From contig NZ_SNZW01000011.1 of NCBI RefSeq assembly GCF_004364175.1, forward strand, positions 620,001-684,000: 64,000 bases of DNA, read 5' to 3'. A model generated the notes under the pieces. It saw nothing but the letters and a program-made list of their open reading frames with translations, was not told the origin of the DNA and did no database searches. A program made the translations under genes and the position numbers. Source of the DNA: Maribacter caenipelagi. Lineage in GTDB: Bacteria; Bacteroidota; Bacteroidia; Flavobacteriales; Flavobacteriaceae. The stretch's first letter is position 1. Every line of letters starts with the position of its first letter. This document shows, piece after piece, positions 42,641-52,200 of the stretch.

Positions 42641-42696
42641 ACGCTGGATTCAAAATCCAGTTCTTCGGAGTGCGGGTTCGATTCCCGCCTCGAGTA
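42641..42696 (+). other. att site: 3' half of tRNA-Leu(CAA)
   Basis: The sequence holds the anticodon arm CTGGA-TTCAAAA-TCCAG (anticodon CAA at 42651-42653), a variable arm, the T arm GCGGG-TTCGATT-CCCGC (42672-42688) and the acceptor 3' strand CTCGAGT with discriminator A to 42696. The D arm and 5' acceptor strand are absent; the upstream DNA is AT-rich element sequence. This is the footprint of integration in a tRNA 3' part, with the full tRNA re-formed at the other end of the element. The exact crossover point is unknown. Confidence 0.88.
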
Positions 42697-42699
42697 CTT

Positions 42700-42733
42700 A
42701 AAACCCCTGAAATTAATTGATTTCAGGGGTTTT
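42700..42733 (+). terminator. Intrinsic terminator behind the tRNA-Leu fragment
   Basis: A 14-bp perfect stem, from AAAACCCCTGAAAT (42700-42713) and its complement (42720-42733), with a 6-base loop and flanking A/T runs. It directly follows the tRNA 3' end and so is the original tRNA terminator, now orphaned on the chromosomal side. Confidence 0.85.
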
Positions 42734-42810
42734 CTTATTTTTTAGGGTAGCGTTTAGGGTAATGTTATTTTTAGTATGATATCTTTAATTTGCTTTAGCT
42801 ACAATTAAAA

Positions 42811-43854
42811 TTATCCTAAAACATCATTCATTTTCGCCTTTTCAATTTTGGATAGTTTATGCTCATTTGATTTTAATTGGTCCATAATACTATTTGCCAA
42901 AAACTTTGCCAAGTTAACAGGTACGGCATTACCGATCATTTTATAGCCTGCCGCAACTTTTTTGTAGTGGAAGGTAAAGTCATTGGGAAAGGTCTGTATT
43001 CTTGCACATTCTCGTACACTTAGTCTTCTGTATAGATGTTCTTTACTTGGTACGAATACTCGAACATCTTTATCTACAAGTTTCATTTTTGGTGCCTGTG
43101 GATGTATCGGCGCATGTCTGCCACCTGCTTGTATGGTAAAAGATTGCTCGTCCCAATTGCGAACACGATTTCTAGACATGTACATGGTCGAAAAGCCACC
43201 GATCATATATTCATGATTGGGAATAGCACACCTTTCGCCGTTGGTGTTATTGAATTCTAAAGCAGGAATTGCCGTTTCTTTTAAATCTGAAATGGTCGTT
43301 TCAAGAGTTATTTTAGGAAAAGTCTCAGTCGGGAATTCATATTTAAAATTTAAGTCTTTTCTAATGCCTATAAAGAAAACACGTTTTCTGTCTTGGGGTA
43401 CATTATAGTCAGATGCGTTGAGCATTTTAAACGAAAGGTCATAACCGGTACCAGCATTTTTTAAAAGATTTTTTATGCCATCAAGAGCTGTACTATGTTT
43501 GCCAATAAGCATGCCGCTTACGTTTTCTGCTAAAAAGAATTTGGGTTGCTTGGCTTCCAGTATTCTTATAAAATCATAGAATAGCTGTCCTCTTTTATCT
43601 TGAATACCTCTTGCGGCACCAGCTGCACTCCAACTTTGACATGGTGGCCCACCGATGATTCCGTCGCAATCGGGCACATCATCCGTAGGTATATCTACAA
43701 TACTTCTTTTGTCAAAAACAGTATTGGGGTGATTCTTTTCATAAGTCTCCCAAATATCCTTATCATATTCATTTGCCCAAATGACATTAAAGCCAGCTTG
43801 TTCAAAACCGAGATCAAGTCCGCCTGCTCCAGCAAAAAAGGATACTATATTCAT
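42811..43854 (-). CDS. DNA (cytosine-5) methyltransferase
   Basis: A 347-residue type II C5 methyltransferase with motifs in canonical order: FFAGAGGLDLGFEQAGF (motif I), GGPPCQSWS with catalytic C72 (motif IV), AENV (motif VI), QDRKRVFFIG (motif VIII), RRLSVRECARIQTFPNDF (motif IX) and GNAVPVNLAKFLANSI (motif X). The target-recognition region is about residues 190-260. It follows a PLD-family gene on the same strand after 111 bp and probably protects host DNA from it. It is the first gene beyond the att site and not part of the ICE unless the island is composite. Confidence 0.93.
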   Translation of the reverse strand: MNIVSFFAGAGGLDLGFEQAGFNVIWANEYDKDIWETYEKNHPNTVFDKRSIVDIPTDDVPDCDGIIGGPPCQSWSAAGAARGIQDKRGQLFYDFIRILEAKQPKFFLAENVSGMLIGKHSTALDGIKNLLKNAGTGYDLSFKMLNASDYNVPQDRKRVFFIGIRKDLNFKYEFPTETFPKITLETTISDLKETAIPALEFNNTNGERCAIPNHEYMIGGFSTMYMSRNRVRNWDEQSFTIQAGGRHAPIHPQAPKMKLVDKDVRVFVPSKEHLYRRLSVRECARIQTFPNDFTFHYKKVAAGYKMIGNAVPVNLAKFLANSIMDQLKSNEHKLSKIEKAKMNDVLG

Positions 43855-43965
43855 TTTCTTATGCTATTATATATTTCTTAGAGTATCTAAAAGGGTTTTT
43901 AGATAAAAAATCATATGAAGGCAAAAATACATTTTAGAATTTCAAATTGCTTTTAAATCAATCAT

Positions 43966-45300
43966 CTATTTTACTTGTATGGTTTCCTTCTTACGTTTCA
44001 TATTGGTAACATTATTTTCAAAAGCCTTTATAGTACTTTGGTCTTTAATAACGAGATGCATACCTACTTCGCAATGTATTCCGCTATAATTTAATTCTGG
44101 CATATTCATGAATTGAGTGATATTCACATTGTCTAGATAAGTAAATTGGGTGGGAGTGAAATTATAGGAGCAGTATATGAGTGTGTTATCAATGAGTATA
44201 AATTTTGAATGTATGTGCTCATTGACGAAGTATTCAATATTCTTAGAGAGCTTGACTTTACTGTAAAATTGCTGAAAGCTATTTGTGTTTGCAGGTCTTC
44301 TAAATTTTATGTCTTTAAATTTCTCTGCATCTTCGTTCAAAGGCGCAAATGTCTGTGATAAACAAGTGACTTGTATGCCTTTGTTCGCCATGGTAATAAC
44401 GTCGCCCAATATACCTTTACGTATTTCATTTTTATTGATAGTAGAATGATGCTTAGCATTGAATTCATAATTAAATGCCGCCAAATGCTGTGCACAAACT
44501 ATAATTCTTTTTTTTGCTTCTGCTATATGTTCTGATAGAGTTTTTTCTAAAATGTTCGCAGAATTGTCATAAAACGGAGCAGTAATAAATACCGAATTTG
44601 AAAATTTAAACTCTAGTTTCTCGTACGTATTGCATGTGGTATTTAAAGAGGTCCTATAATTTTTAATAGTAATTGAATTACTGATTAAATTAGTGTAAAA
44701 CACTTTTATGTTTTCCTCGTAGTTTGGTTCGTCTTCTATACAAATCATAGATTCGTTTTTGACCAAATCTCGTACAGCTAAATTAGAAGAACTCAATAGA
44801 AATAGATATCCATTTTTCTTTTTAATGTAAGCCGATTTAATGTGTAAAGAATAGGGTAAGGAGCCTCTCGAGAATTTTTTTACACGCGCACTTCTTACAT
44901 ATAAATGAGGGAATACATATAAATTAAAATTTTCGTGCGATGTTGATCTGTACATTTCCCCATAAATTTTTCTAGCTAAGTTATACTTAGTCACACTTTT
45001 GTCTGACTTTTCTCCTGTTACTAGATTTTTTAGAATTTTAGGTTTGTTATGATCATAACCTTCTAAAGGTATAGTAATTACATTCACGATAATGCCACTC
45101 GCTGCTATTTCTTTGAGATAATCATGTAAATGTTGGTTGTTGTACAAATACCAAGAAATGTTGATTTCTTCAATGTCATTTTTTTGCTCTTCTATAGTTT
45201 CTATAAATTTTTCAAGCAATAATGGAGAGCCACCTTGTTCATAAAAATCAAATCGATTCTTATAATTATCAGGTTCATCAAAGAAAGTTTTAAATGGCAT
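43966..45300 (-). CDS. PLD-family nuclease, probable restriction partner of the methyltransferase
   Basis: The 444-residue protein has the second HKD motif HSKFILID (364-371) followed by CSYNF, and a degenerate first one at about residue 153 (HIKSAYIKK, then SSSNL) in which the Asp is replaced by Lys. PLD-type nucleases include restriction enzymes such as BfiI and the NgoFVII family, and being directly upstream of a cytosine methyltransferase supports a restriction role. The long region between the motifs would hold target recognition. It starts MPFKTFFDEPDNYKNRF. Other PLD functions such as lipid cleavage or DNA repair are less likely here. Confidence 0.7.
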   Translation of the reverse strand: MPFKTFFDEPDNYKNRFDFYEQGGSPLLLEKFIETIEEQKNDIEEINISWYLYNNQHLHDYLKEIAASGIIVNVITIPLEGYDHNKPKILKNLVTGEKSDKSVTKYNLARKIYGEMYRSTSHENFNLYVFPHLYVRSARVKKFSRGSLPYSLHIKSAYIKKKNGYLFLLSSSNLAVRDLVKNESMICIEDEPNYEENIKVFYTNLISNSITIKNYRTSLNTTCNTYEKLEFKFSNSVFITAPFYDNSANILEKTLSEHIAEAKKRIIVCAQHLAAFNYEFNAKHHSTINKNEIRKGILGDVITMANKGIQVTCLSQTFAPLNEDAEKFKDIKFRRPANTNSFQQFYSKVKLSKNIEYFVNEHIHSKFILIDNTLIYCSYNFTPTQFTYLDNVNITQFMNMPELNYSGIHCEVGMHLVIKDQSTIKAFENNVTNMKRKKETIQVK

Positions 45301-45569
45301 TTATACTGATAATAGTTTGGCTACCTAAATAGAGTTTGTTTTGACTGTGCTTAAAGATAGGCATCTGTTTGTTTTATGTCGCATACTTAAGCACAATTGA
45401 AATGGTCGAAAGTATATTGCGAAATGTTTTTTACAGAATAAAAAGTGATTGATAAATTTTTAATAAAATAAAATAGACGCATTAATTTTAGTACTACTTT
45501 CGGTCATTATTTTTAATAGGTTAATACATTGATTATTAGTGGTGAAAAGGCTATAGATCAAAATTATAC

Positions 45570-46523
45570 ATGGATCAATACATAATTTATTTAGGTTTTA
45601 TTGTAGCAGCTTATGCTGTGATCGCTAATGATGTTATACAAACATTAGGGACTTTTATTATCTCTAACGCAAATGTTAAATGGTGGCTTTTATGGGGCTT
45701 TGCCGGATTTATTTTGACCGTTACTTTGGTCAATGGCTGGTATATTAACGGTGGTGACGTTTCTTATGGTAGGTTGTCGAATATTCCGTTACCTGATCCC
45801 ATGCCCTGATGGTATTTGTTGGCGCCGATCTCTTTACTGGTAATTACCCGTTTTGGTATACCTGCGAGTACTACATTTATGATTTTAAGTGTTTTTTCAT
45901 CGAGCCAATTGATAGAAAAGATGATTCTTAAATCGGTATTTGGATATTCATTGGCTTTCGTTGCCGCTTTTGTGTTGTATTTACTTTTGACGAAAAAATT
46001 TGAATCTCCGGCTTCTATTCGATTAATGAATAAGAAAAAGCAGCGCACTTATTGGTTAGTTGCGCAATGGTTTTCAACCGGCTTTCTTTGGTCGCAGTGG
46101 TTAATACAAGATTTTGCCAATATTTTTGTATTTCTTCCGAGGCAATTATCATTGTATGAACTCGTATTTTCTTTAGCGCTCATTTTGCTCATAATGGCGT
46201 ATATATTTAATTCGAAAGGTGGTAAGATTCAAGGGATAGTGAATCAAAAATCGAATACTCAGCATATACGTTCGGCCACAATAATAGATGCTTGTTATGG
46301 TCTTCTGTTATTCTTTTTTACGACAGTAAACACGATACCCATGAGTACTACATGGGCATTTATCGGAATTTTGGCAGGTAGGGAAATTGCTATAAGCTAT
46401 CGCCTAAAGAAAGGAGAATTGAAAAAAACCTATAAAATGTTGGTCAACGATTTTGCCAAAGTAAACTTGGGTCTTTTTGTAAGTATTCTAATTGCCTATC
46501 TAATTCAGTTTATGAAAGGATAA
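45570..46523 (+). pseudogene. PiT-like phosphate permease interrupted by one in-frame TGA
   Basis: The reading frame from ATG 45570 has a TGA at 45807-45809 and then continues in the same frame to 46523. The first half has VIANDVIQTLGTF, the second GIPASTTFMILS, which are the two halves of a PiT-like repeat signature; both belong to one protein of about 317 residues with some eight helices. The residues around the stop are PDPMP-stop-WYLLAPIS, so a single TGG-to-TGA change (Trp) would explain it. The flanking reading frame is otherwise clean, so inactivation is recent, or the base is a sequencing error. Reinitiation at TTG 45816 would give a 235-residue fragment. Confidence 0.75.
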
Positions 46524-46524
46524 C

Positions 46525-47439
46525 TTATTTTACACTGATCAATACCGCCTCGCAACTTTGTAGGTCGGAGTTCAAAACAATATTTTCAGATTTTTTACCG
46601 TCAGATATTTCTAACGAAACCGTATTTGGTGGCGAATCTCCCAAATTATGCGCATAAAGGAATAAGTCGTTAGATTTTTTTGAATCGAGTTTTATTTTGA
46701 ATTCTTTTTTCCAATAGGTTAAATAATACTTTTTAATTACTTGTACACCGTTCAGATAAATAGATACAATATCACCATCTTGTCTACCATGGTCCCAAAT
46801 TTTTACAACGATATCTTCAGAGCTGAACTCGAACTCTTTGGTATATGAAATTTTTCTGCCATCGAAACTATCTCTAATCTCAGTGTTGTTTTCAGGTTTG
46901 CTTTCAACTTTAATATTAGGCTTGTTCTTGGTTTGGACAACAGCAGTTTCTTTAGGTGCTATTTGCTCTTTTGCTTTCGTTTTTTTCTTGCTTTTCGATT
47001 TCTTTTTAGAAGTGACCGTGTTGACATTTGCCAATTGTTGTTTTTTCTTTCTTTCGTCAGATGCTGCATTTGTAATCGAAAAGAACGGAGTAACTTTTTT
47101 AGCAATATTAAATTTATCATCTGGGAACAACTCTATGGCAACTACTTGATATCTATTGCCAGAACCAATGTTCTTTGCCAATTCAATACCATCTTCAAAA
47201 CCGTCATTTTTAAAGGAGCCTAGTTCTTGTACGACCATTTCATTACGTACTAGAAAAAAACGAATAGACTTACTAGTATCTATTTTCACGGTATTCCACT
47301 TCAAAGTAATTTTGTCTGGTATATTCCAGGCTGTATTTTCATTTGGGGAAACGATATTTATGGTAGCTATATCTTGCGCAAAACTAAAAGTAGATACTAG
47401 TAGTAGGGCAGATAAAAATATAAAATGAATTTGGCGCAT
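46525..47439 (-). CDS. Secreted protein with Lys-rich linker, unknown function
   Basis: A 304-residue protein with a signal peptide (about 1-21, ending FSFAQ). Residues 25-125 look like a beta-sandwich (INIVSPNENTAWNIPDKITL). A highly basic linker lies at about 130-175 (KKKSKSKKKTKAK). The C-terminal ~110 residues (SSEDIVVKIWDHGRQDGDIV, IYLNGVQVIKKYYL) resemble a domain recurring in Flavobacteriaceae exported proteins. It ends two bases from the convergent permease gene. I recognise no enzyme motif; an envelope-associated, possibly nucleic-acid- or polyanion-binding protein is plausible from the linker. Confidence 0.7.
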   Translation of the reverse strand: MRQIHFIFLSALLLVSTFSFAQDIATINIVSPNENTAWNIPDKITLKWNTVKIDTSKSIRFFLVRNEMVVQELGSFKNDGFEDGIELAKNIGSGNRYQVVAIELFPDDKFNIAKKVTPFFSITNAASDERKKKQQLANVNTVTSKKKSKSKKKTKAKEQIAPKETAVVQTKNKPNIKVESKPENNTEIRDSFDGRKISYTKEFEFSSEDIVVKIWDHGRQDGDIVSIYLNGVQVIKKYYLTYWKKEFKIKLDSKKSNDLFLYAHNLGDSPPNTVSLEISDGKKSENIVLNSDLQSCEAVLISVK

Positions 47440-47749
47440 AGGTAATGTCTTATCTTAAAGATAGGTTTGAACAATTATTAGTTCAATACCTCTATAATCT
47501 ACAAGATATATGGCATTTAACGAAAAACTGCATGAATTTAATATAAATGCTATTGTTTTTTTAATGGTATGAAGCCTAAATCCATATCTATAGCATAGAT
47601 ATTGCGTTTTATGGAGAGTGATTTCAATAAGTTGTTACTACTATTCTAAAGTTTTTTAGATTTTATTTTTCAATGTTAAATATTGGAAAAAATCCTAATA
47701 ATTGGAAATATTCCATAATTTAGCTATCCCGAATTTTTTAAGGATAGTT
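47440..47749. promoter_or_regulatory. Intergenic control region ahead of dinB with TGGAA-N3-TTCCA dyad
   Basis: This 310-bp gap holds no gene. Close to dinB, TGGAAATATTCCA (47703-47715) is a dyad, and another TTGGAA lies about 20 bp upstream. The dyad is placed where a damage-responsive repressor could act on the translesion genes. The rest is AT-rich with no further feature that I can support. Confidence 0.4.
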
Positions 47750-48964
47750 ATGAGCAAAACCATTTTACATATCGATTTAGATACTTTTTATGTATCCGTT
47801 GAGCGGCTCAATAATCGTGAGTTGCAGCATAAGCCTTTGTTGGTGGGTGGTACGGGAGATCGCGGAGTGGTAGCGGCGTGTAGTTATGAAACTCGCGGAT
47901 TCGGAGTGCATTCTGGTATGCCCATGAAAATGGCACGTGAACTTTGCCCCGATGCTTTTGTAATTCGTGGTAATGCGGGCGAGTATAGTAAGCATTCTGA
48001 TGTGGTGACCGAAATCATAAAAGAGTACGTACCAGTATTCGAAAAATCGAGTATCGATGAGTTTTATGCAGACCTCTCTGGTATGGACCGCTTTTTTGGT
48101 TGCTACCAATATGCATCAGAAATGCGAAAGAAGATTATTAGGGAAACGGGACTCCCCATTTCTTTCGGATTATCTGCTAATAAAGTAGTTTCTAAAGTAG
48201 CTACGAACGAGGCGAAACCTAATAACCAATTAAAGATAGATGAGGGGTTGGAGAAACCTTTTCTAGCTCCGTTATCCATAAAAAAAATACCAATGGTGGG
48301 CGATAAGACCTACCAGACCTTACGGAACCTGGGTTTGCGGCAAGTACGTACCGTACAAGAAATGCCCATGGAAGTCATGCAAAGGGTGTTGGGTGCTAAT
48401 GGCGGAGTAATATGGAAGCGTGCCAATGGCATTGATAATACTCCTGTGATTCCGTTTAACGAAAGAAAATCTATCTCTACAGAACGAACATTTAACAAAG
48501 ACACCATAGATGTCAATAGGCTGCGTGGTATTCTTATTGCCATGACCGAAAATCTGGCATATCAATTACGAAGGGGCGAGAAGCTAACGGCATGTATTTC
48601 GGTAAAGATTAGGTATTCTGATTTTAATACCTATTCAAAGCAGATGCGAATACCCTATACGAGTGCCGACCACATTTTAATTCCCAAAATTCTAGACCTG
48701 TTCAAGAATTTATATAACCGTAGGTTATTGGTACGACTAATAGGTATACGTTTCAGTCACCTAGTATCCGGTAATTATCAGATCAACCTGTTCGATGACA
48801 CCGAAGAAATTCTAAGTCTTTATAACGCTATGGACAACATTCGTAAACGCTACGGAGATAAAAGTGTATTGCGGGCATCGGGCATGGGAGCAAAAACAAT
48901 AGGGAGAATGCATAATCCCTTTAACGGATTACCACCAGTGGTGTTAGCGCATAGAAAATTGTAA
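47750..48964 (+). CDS. dinB: DNA polymerase IV-type (Y-family) polymerase
   Basis: The ATG at 47750 begins MSKTILHIDLDTFYVSVERL; an ATG at 47702 would add 16 non-family residues. The 404-residue protein has the Y-family catalytic acids D9 and D103-E104 (HIDLD and SIDEFYADLSG), a thumb with KIPMVGDKTYQTLRNLG, and a little-finger domain ending DKSVLRASGMG. It precedes a DnaE2-type polymerase on the same strand, so the pair may act as the ImuB/DnaE2 translesion pair of other bacteria; it keeps the catalytic acids, unlike ImuB. No imuA is next to it. Confidence 0.92.
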   Translation: MSKTILHIDLDTFYVSVERLNNRELQHKPLLVGGTGDRGVVAACSYETRGFGVHSGMPMKMARELCPDAFVIRGNAGEYSKHSDVVTEIIKEYVPVFEKSSIDEFYADLSGMDRFFGCYQYASEMRKKIIRETGLPISFGLSANKVVSKVATNEAKPNNQLKIDEGLEKPFLAPLSIKKIPMVGDKTYQTLRNLGLRQVRTVQEMPMEVMQRVLGANGGVIWKRANGIDNTPVIPFNERKSISTERTFNKDTIDVNRLRGILIAMTENLAYQLRRGEKLTACISVKIRYSDFNTYSKQMRIPYTSADHILIPKILDLFKNLYNRRLLVRLIGIRFSHLVSGNYQINLFDDTEEILSLYNAMDNIRKRYGDKSVLRASGMGAKTIGRMHNPFNGLPPVVLAHRKL

Positions 48965-49287
48965 GCCCACTAGCCCCCAAAGGGGGAATGAAATGATGTT
49001 GGTTGTTCATTGTTGGTTGTTGGTTGTTGGAGGTGTTTGTCCGGTCGAGCGCAGTCGAGACCTCTATTTAGTTGATGGTTGTTCGATGTTGGTTGGTATG
49101 TCCGGTCGCGAAGAGTCAAGATTTGTTTGTTAAGGAAGAAATAGAAAAAAGAATATAGAAAATAGAGAAGAGATGTAGCGAAATGCGCGTTGCGCTAAGC
49201 GCCGAGCGCAAAAAAAGCGCATAGCGCGCCGTGTCAAGCGAACAGCGAAAAAAACGAACAACCAACAACCAACAACCAACAACCAAA
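48965..49287. repeat. Repeat-rich intergenic region: TTGGTTG units, palindromic REP-like sequences
   Basis: This 323-bp gap is almost wholly repeats. It holds a GCCCCCAAAGGGGGAAT palindrome (about 48973-48990), TTGGTTG units (about 49000-49035), GGTCGAGCGCAGTCGAGACC (about 49044-49063), GC-rich GCGC hairpins (49185-49230) and a (CAACCAA)n tandem run that ends one base before the polymerase start (49257-49286). The CCCCC element recurs at 59531-59555 and the (CAACCAA)n run at 52396-52430. No gene is evident. Confidence 0.75.
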
Positions 49288-52200
49288 ATGTACCTAAACT
49301 GTCATACATACTACAGCCTTCGCTACGGAACCTTTTCGGAACTGGAGCTCTTGCAATTGGCAAAAGACCATGGGGTAACGCAATTGGCATTGACCGATAT
49401 CAATAACACATCCGCTTGTTTAAATTTTGTTCGTAAGGCACCAGAATATGATGTAAAGCCTATTTTGGGAATCGATTTTAGAAATGGGGTAGAGCCCTGC
49501 TTTGTAGGTATAGCCAAGAATAATGAGGGGTTTTTAGAACTCAATGATTTCTTGTCGCATCACATTCACAACGAAAAGAAAATTCCGGAAATAGCTCCGC
49601 AGTTTAAACACGTGTTCATTATTTATCCGTTTGAGAAAGTGCTTCAGCATGAAAAGAAAATTTTTGCCGAACATGAATTTATAGGGGTTTCCGTCAACGA
49701 GCTAAAGCGACTTCGGTTTTCAAAATTATTGGAGCAGCGCGATAAAATTGTGCTATTGCAACCCGTTACGTTTCGTAATAAGCGCGATTTTAACGCACAT
49801 CGGTTATTACGTGCCATAGATAATAACACCTTGCTGAGTATGTTATCGGTTACCGAACAAGCGGACGAAGATGAAAAAATGTATGCCATACCCAATTTGG
49901 CGGCGCATTTCTCAGAACATAGTTTTATACTGGAAAACACCCAGCGGTTAATGGATGCCTGTTCTATCTATTTTGATTTCTCCGTAGAAAGAAAAACACA
50001 AAATTTAAACAGATACTTAGAGACCGAAGAAGACGATGAGGCATTGCTTGAAAGTTTGTGTCAAGAAGGTTTGCCTAAGCGGTATCCAGAAATGAACCAG
50101 GCTGTTTTAGACCGCTTGGCAAAAGAGCTCTACCTCATTAAAAAAATGAATTTTGTCTCTTATTTTCTTATCAATTGGGATATTATTTCCTATGCCCGAA
50201 AGCAGAAGTTCTTTTATGTTGGGCGGGGTAGCGGAGCCAATAGTATTGTGGCATACTTGCTTTTTATTACCGATGTGGATCCTATGGAGCTGGATCTGTA
50301 TTTTGAGCGTTTTATTAATCTGTATCGTGTAAATCCGCCCGATTTTGATATAGATTTCTCGCATCTTGACAGACCGGTGATGACGGAGTATATATTTAAT
50401 AGATTCGATAATGTGGCGCTTTTGGGTACTTACGTTACGTTTCAATCTAGGGGAGTAATTCGGGAATTGGGTAAGGTATTCGGGCTACCAAAAGATGAAA
50501 TAGATTTATTATGTAATGGTGATGTTGAGGCGAGCAGATTGGACAATATATCTGCTTTGGTATTGAAATACACCCAGCTGCTACATGGCATGCCCAATTA
50601 TTTGAGTATTCATGCTGGCGGAATCTTAATTACCGAGAAACCTATTCACTGGTTTTCTGCGACCAATATGCCCCCAAAAGGATTTCCCACCACACAGTTC
50701 GATATGGTCATCGCCGAAGATGTTGGTATTTTTAAGTTCGATATTCTTGCCCAACGCGGACTCTCCAAAATAAAAGAAACGCTTGATATTTTAGAACGCG
50801 ACCGCCCAGAAGAATTTGCCAAGTTCGATATTCATGATATCAAGGCATTCAAAAACGACCCTAAAATCAATAATATGGTAAAAACGGCACAGTGCATGGG
50901 TTGCTTTTATGTAGAATCTCCCGCTATGCGGATGTTGTTGAAAAAGCTAGAGGTAGATACCTATTTGGGTTTGGTAGCGGCAAGTTCCATTATTCGCCCG
51001 GGAGTGTCTAAAAGCGGAATGATGCGCGAGTATATTCTTCGACACCGTAACAAGGGCAGGGCAGAAGAATTAGCGCATCCGGTAATGCTGGAAATTATGC
51101 CAGAGACGTACGGAGTAATGGTGTACCAAGAAGATGTCATAAAAGTAGCCCACCATTTTGCCGATTTAGATCTGGGTGAAGCCGATGTGCTACGGCGTGG
51201 TATGAGCGGTAAATTCCGTTCGAGGGAAGAGTTCCAAAAAGTGCAAGATACCTTTATGGATAATTGCCGTAAAAAAGGCTATACCGAAAAACTTATTAAA
51301 GAAGTGTGGGACCAAGTGGCAAGTTTTGCCGGCTATGCTTTTGCCAAAGGGCACTCGGCATCGTATGCGGTAGAAAGCTATCAAAGTTTGTTTTTACGAG
51401 CGTACTATCCGTTGGAATATATGGTGGCGGTGCTCAATAATGGTGGCGGATTTTACAAGCCCGAGTTTTATGTGCATGAAGCCCGTATGTTGGGCGCAAC
51501 CATACATCCGCCTTGCGTAAATAGAAGTAATGCGGCAAATAAAATTTATGGTAAGGATCTGTATTTAGGGTTGGGTTATCTGCGGGAACTAGAAGAACGG
51601 GTCATGGAGCGTATTCTAAAAGAACGTTTTCTTAATGGTGAATTTAATTCGTTGGAAGATTTTTTGGATAGATTGATTATCTCCATAGAACAAGTCAGTA
51701 TTTTAATACGGATTAACGCCTTTAGGTTTACCAACATCAATAAGCATGAATTGCTCTGGAAAGCACATTTATTATTGAACAAGACCAAGAAAATAGACCA
51801 CCCCAAATTGTTTGCGCCACGACAGCAACATTTTGAGATTCCGTCATTATACAGTACAAATTTAGAAGTAGCCTTTACGCAATTAGAGTTGTTGGGCTTT
51901 AGTCTATGTAGTCCGTTCGAGCTTTTGGCAGAAGCACCTTTAAACACATCGAGCTGTAAAGATTTAGAGCGTTATTTGAATAGAAATATTGATATCTATG
52001 GATATTTAATTACGGTAAAACGTACCAGAACGCACACAAAGAAAGCCATGTTTTTTGCTACGCTGTTGGATCAACAAGGGCAAGTTTTTGATACTGTACT
52101 GTTCCCGCCAGTAGCGGAAAAATATATGTTTAGGGGTAGGGGAGTATATCGGTTTTATGGAAAGGTGGTCAGTGAATTTGGCTTTTTGAGTATTGAGGTC

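Larger units (their letters stand above)
1..42696. mobile_element. Integrative and conjugative element, right-hand part (CTnDOT-like, metal resistance)
   Basis: Several things seen together support an ICE. There are tra genes in CTnDOT order at the left edge, an RteC-family regulator, an xis-like HTH gene, a DnaC-like gene and a long block of metal-resistance cargo. A tyrosine recombinase lies less than 200 bp from a tRNA-Leu 3' half that has no 5' half. Such a layout is what integration into the 3' part of a tRNA gene leaves. The left end, relaxase, coupling protein and the rest of the tra operon are outside the window, so the total size is unknown. The right boundary is inferred from where tRNA homology ends, and the exact crossover point is not visible. 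Confidence 0.88.

Noticed and set aside
42641-42696. A functional tRNA-Leu gene
   Set aside because: The D arm and 5' acceptor strand are missing, so it cannot form a full tRNA.
42811-45300. PLD plus methyltransferase as a DISARM system
   Set aside because: DISARM needs drmA and drmB (a helicase and a DUF1998 protein); neither is present. A simple restriction-modification pair fits better.
45807-45809. TGA as a selenocysteine or programmed readthrough site
   Set aside because: The neighbouring residues suggest Trp at that position, there is no cysteine in the same place, and no selenocysteine-insertion-like hairpin stands out after the stop. A point mutation is simpler.
47702-47749. Upstream ATG for dinB
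   Set aside because: The added 16 residues are not family-like and overlap the dyad; MSKTILHIDLD at 47750 is the usual start.
49231-49287. In-frame 19-residue extension of the short DnaE
   Set aside because: It translates the 7-bp repeats (RTTNNQQ), lacks family similarity, and MYLNCHTYYS at 49288 is the normal PHP start.
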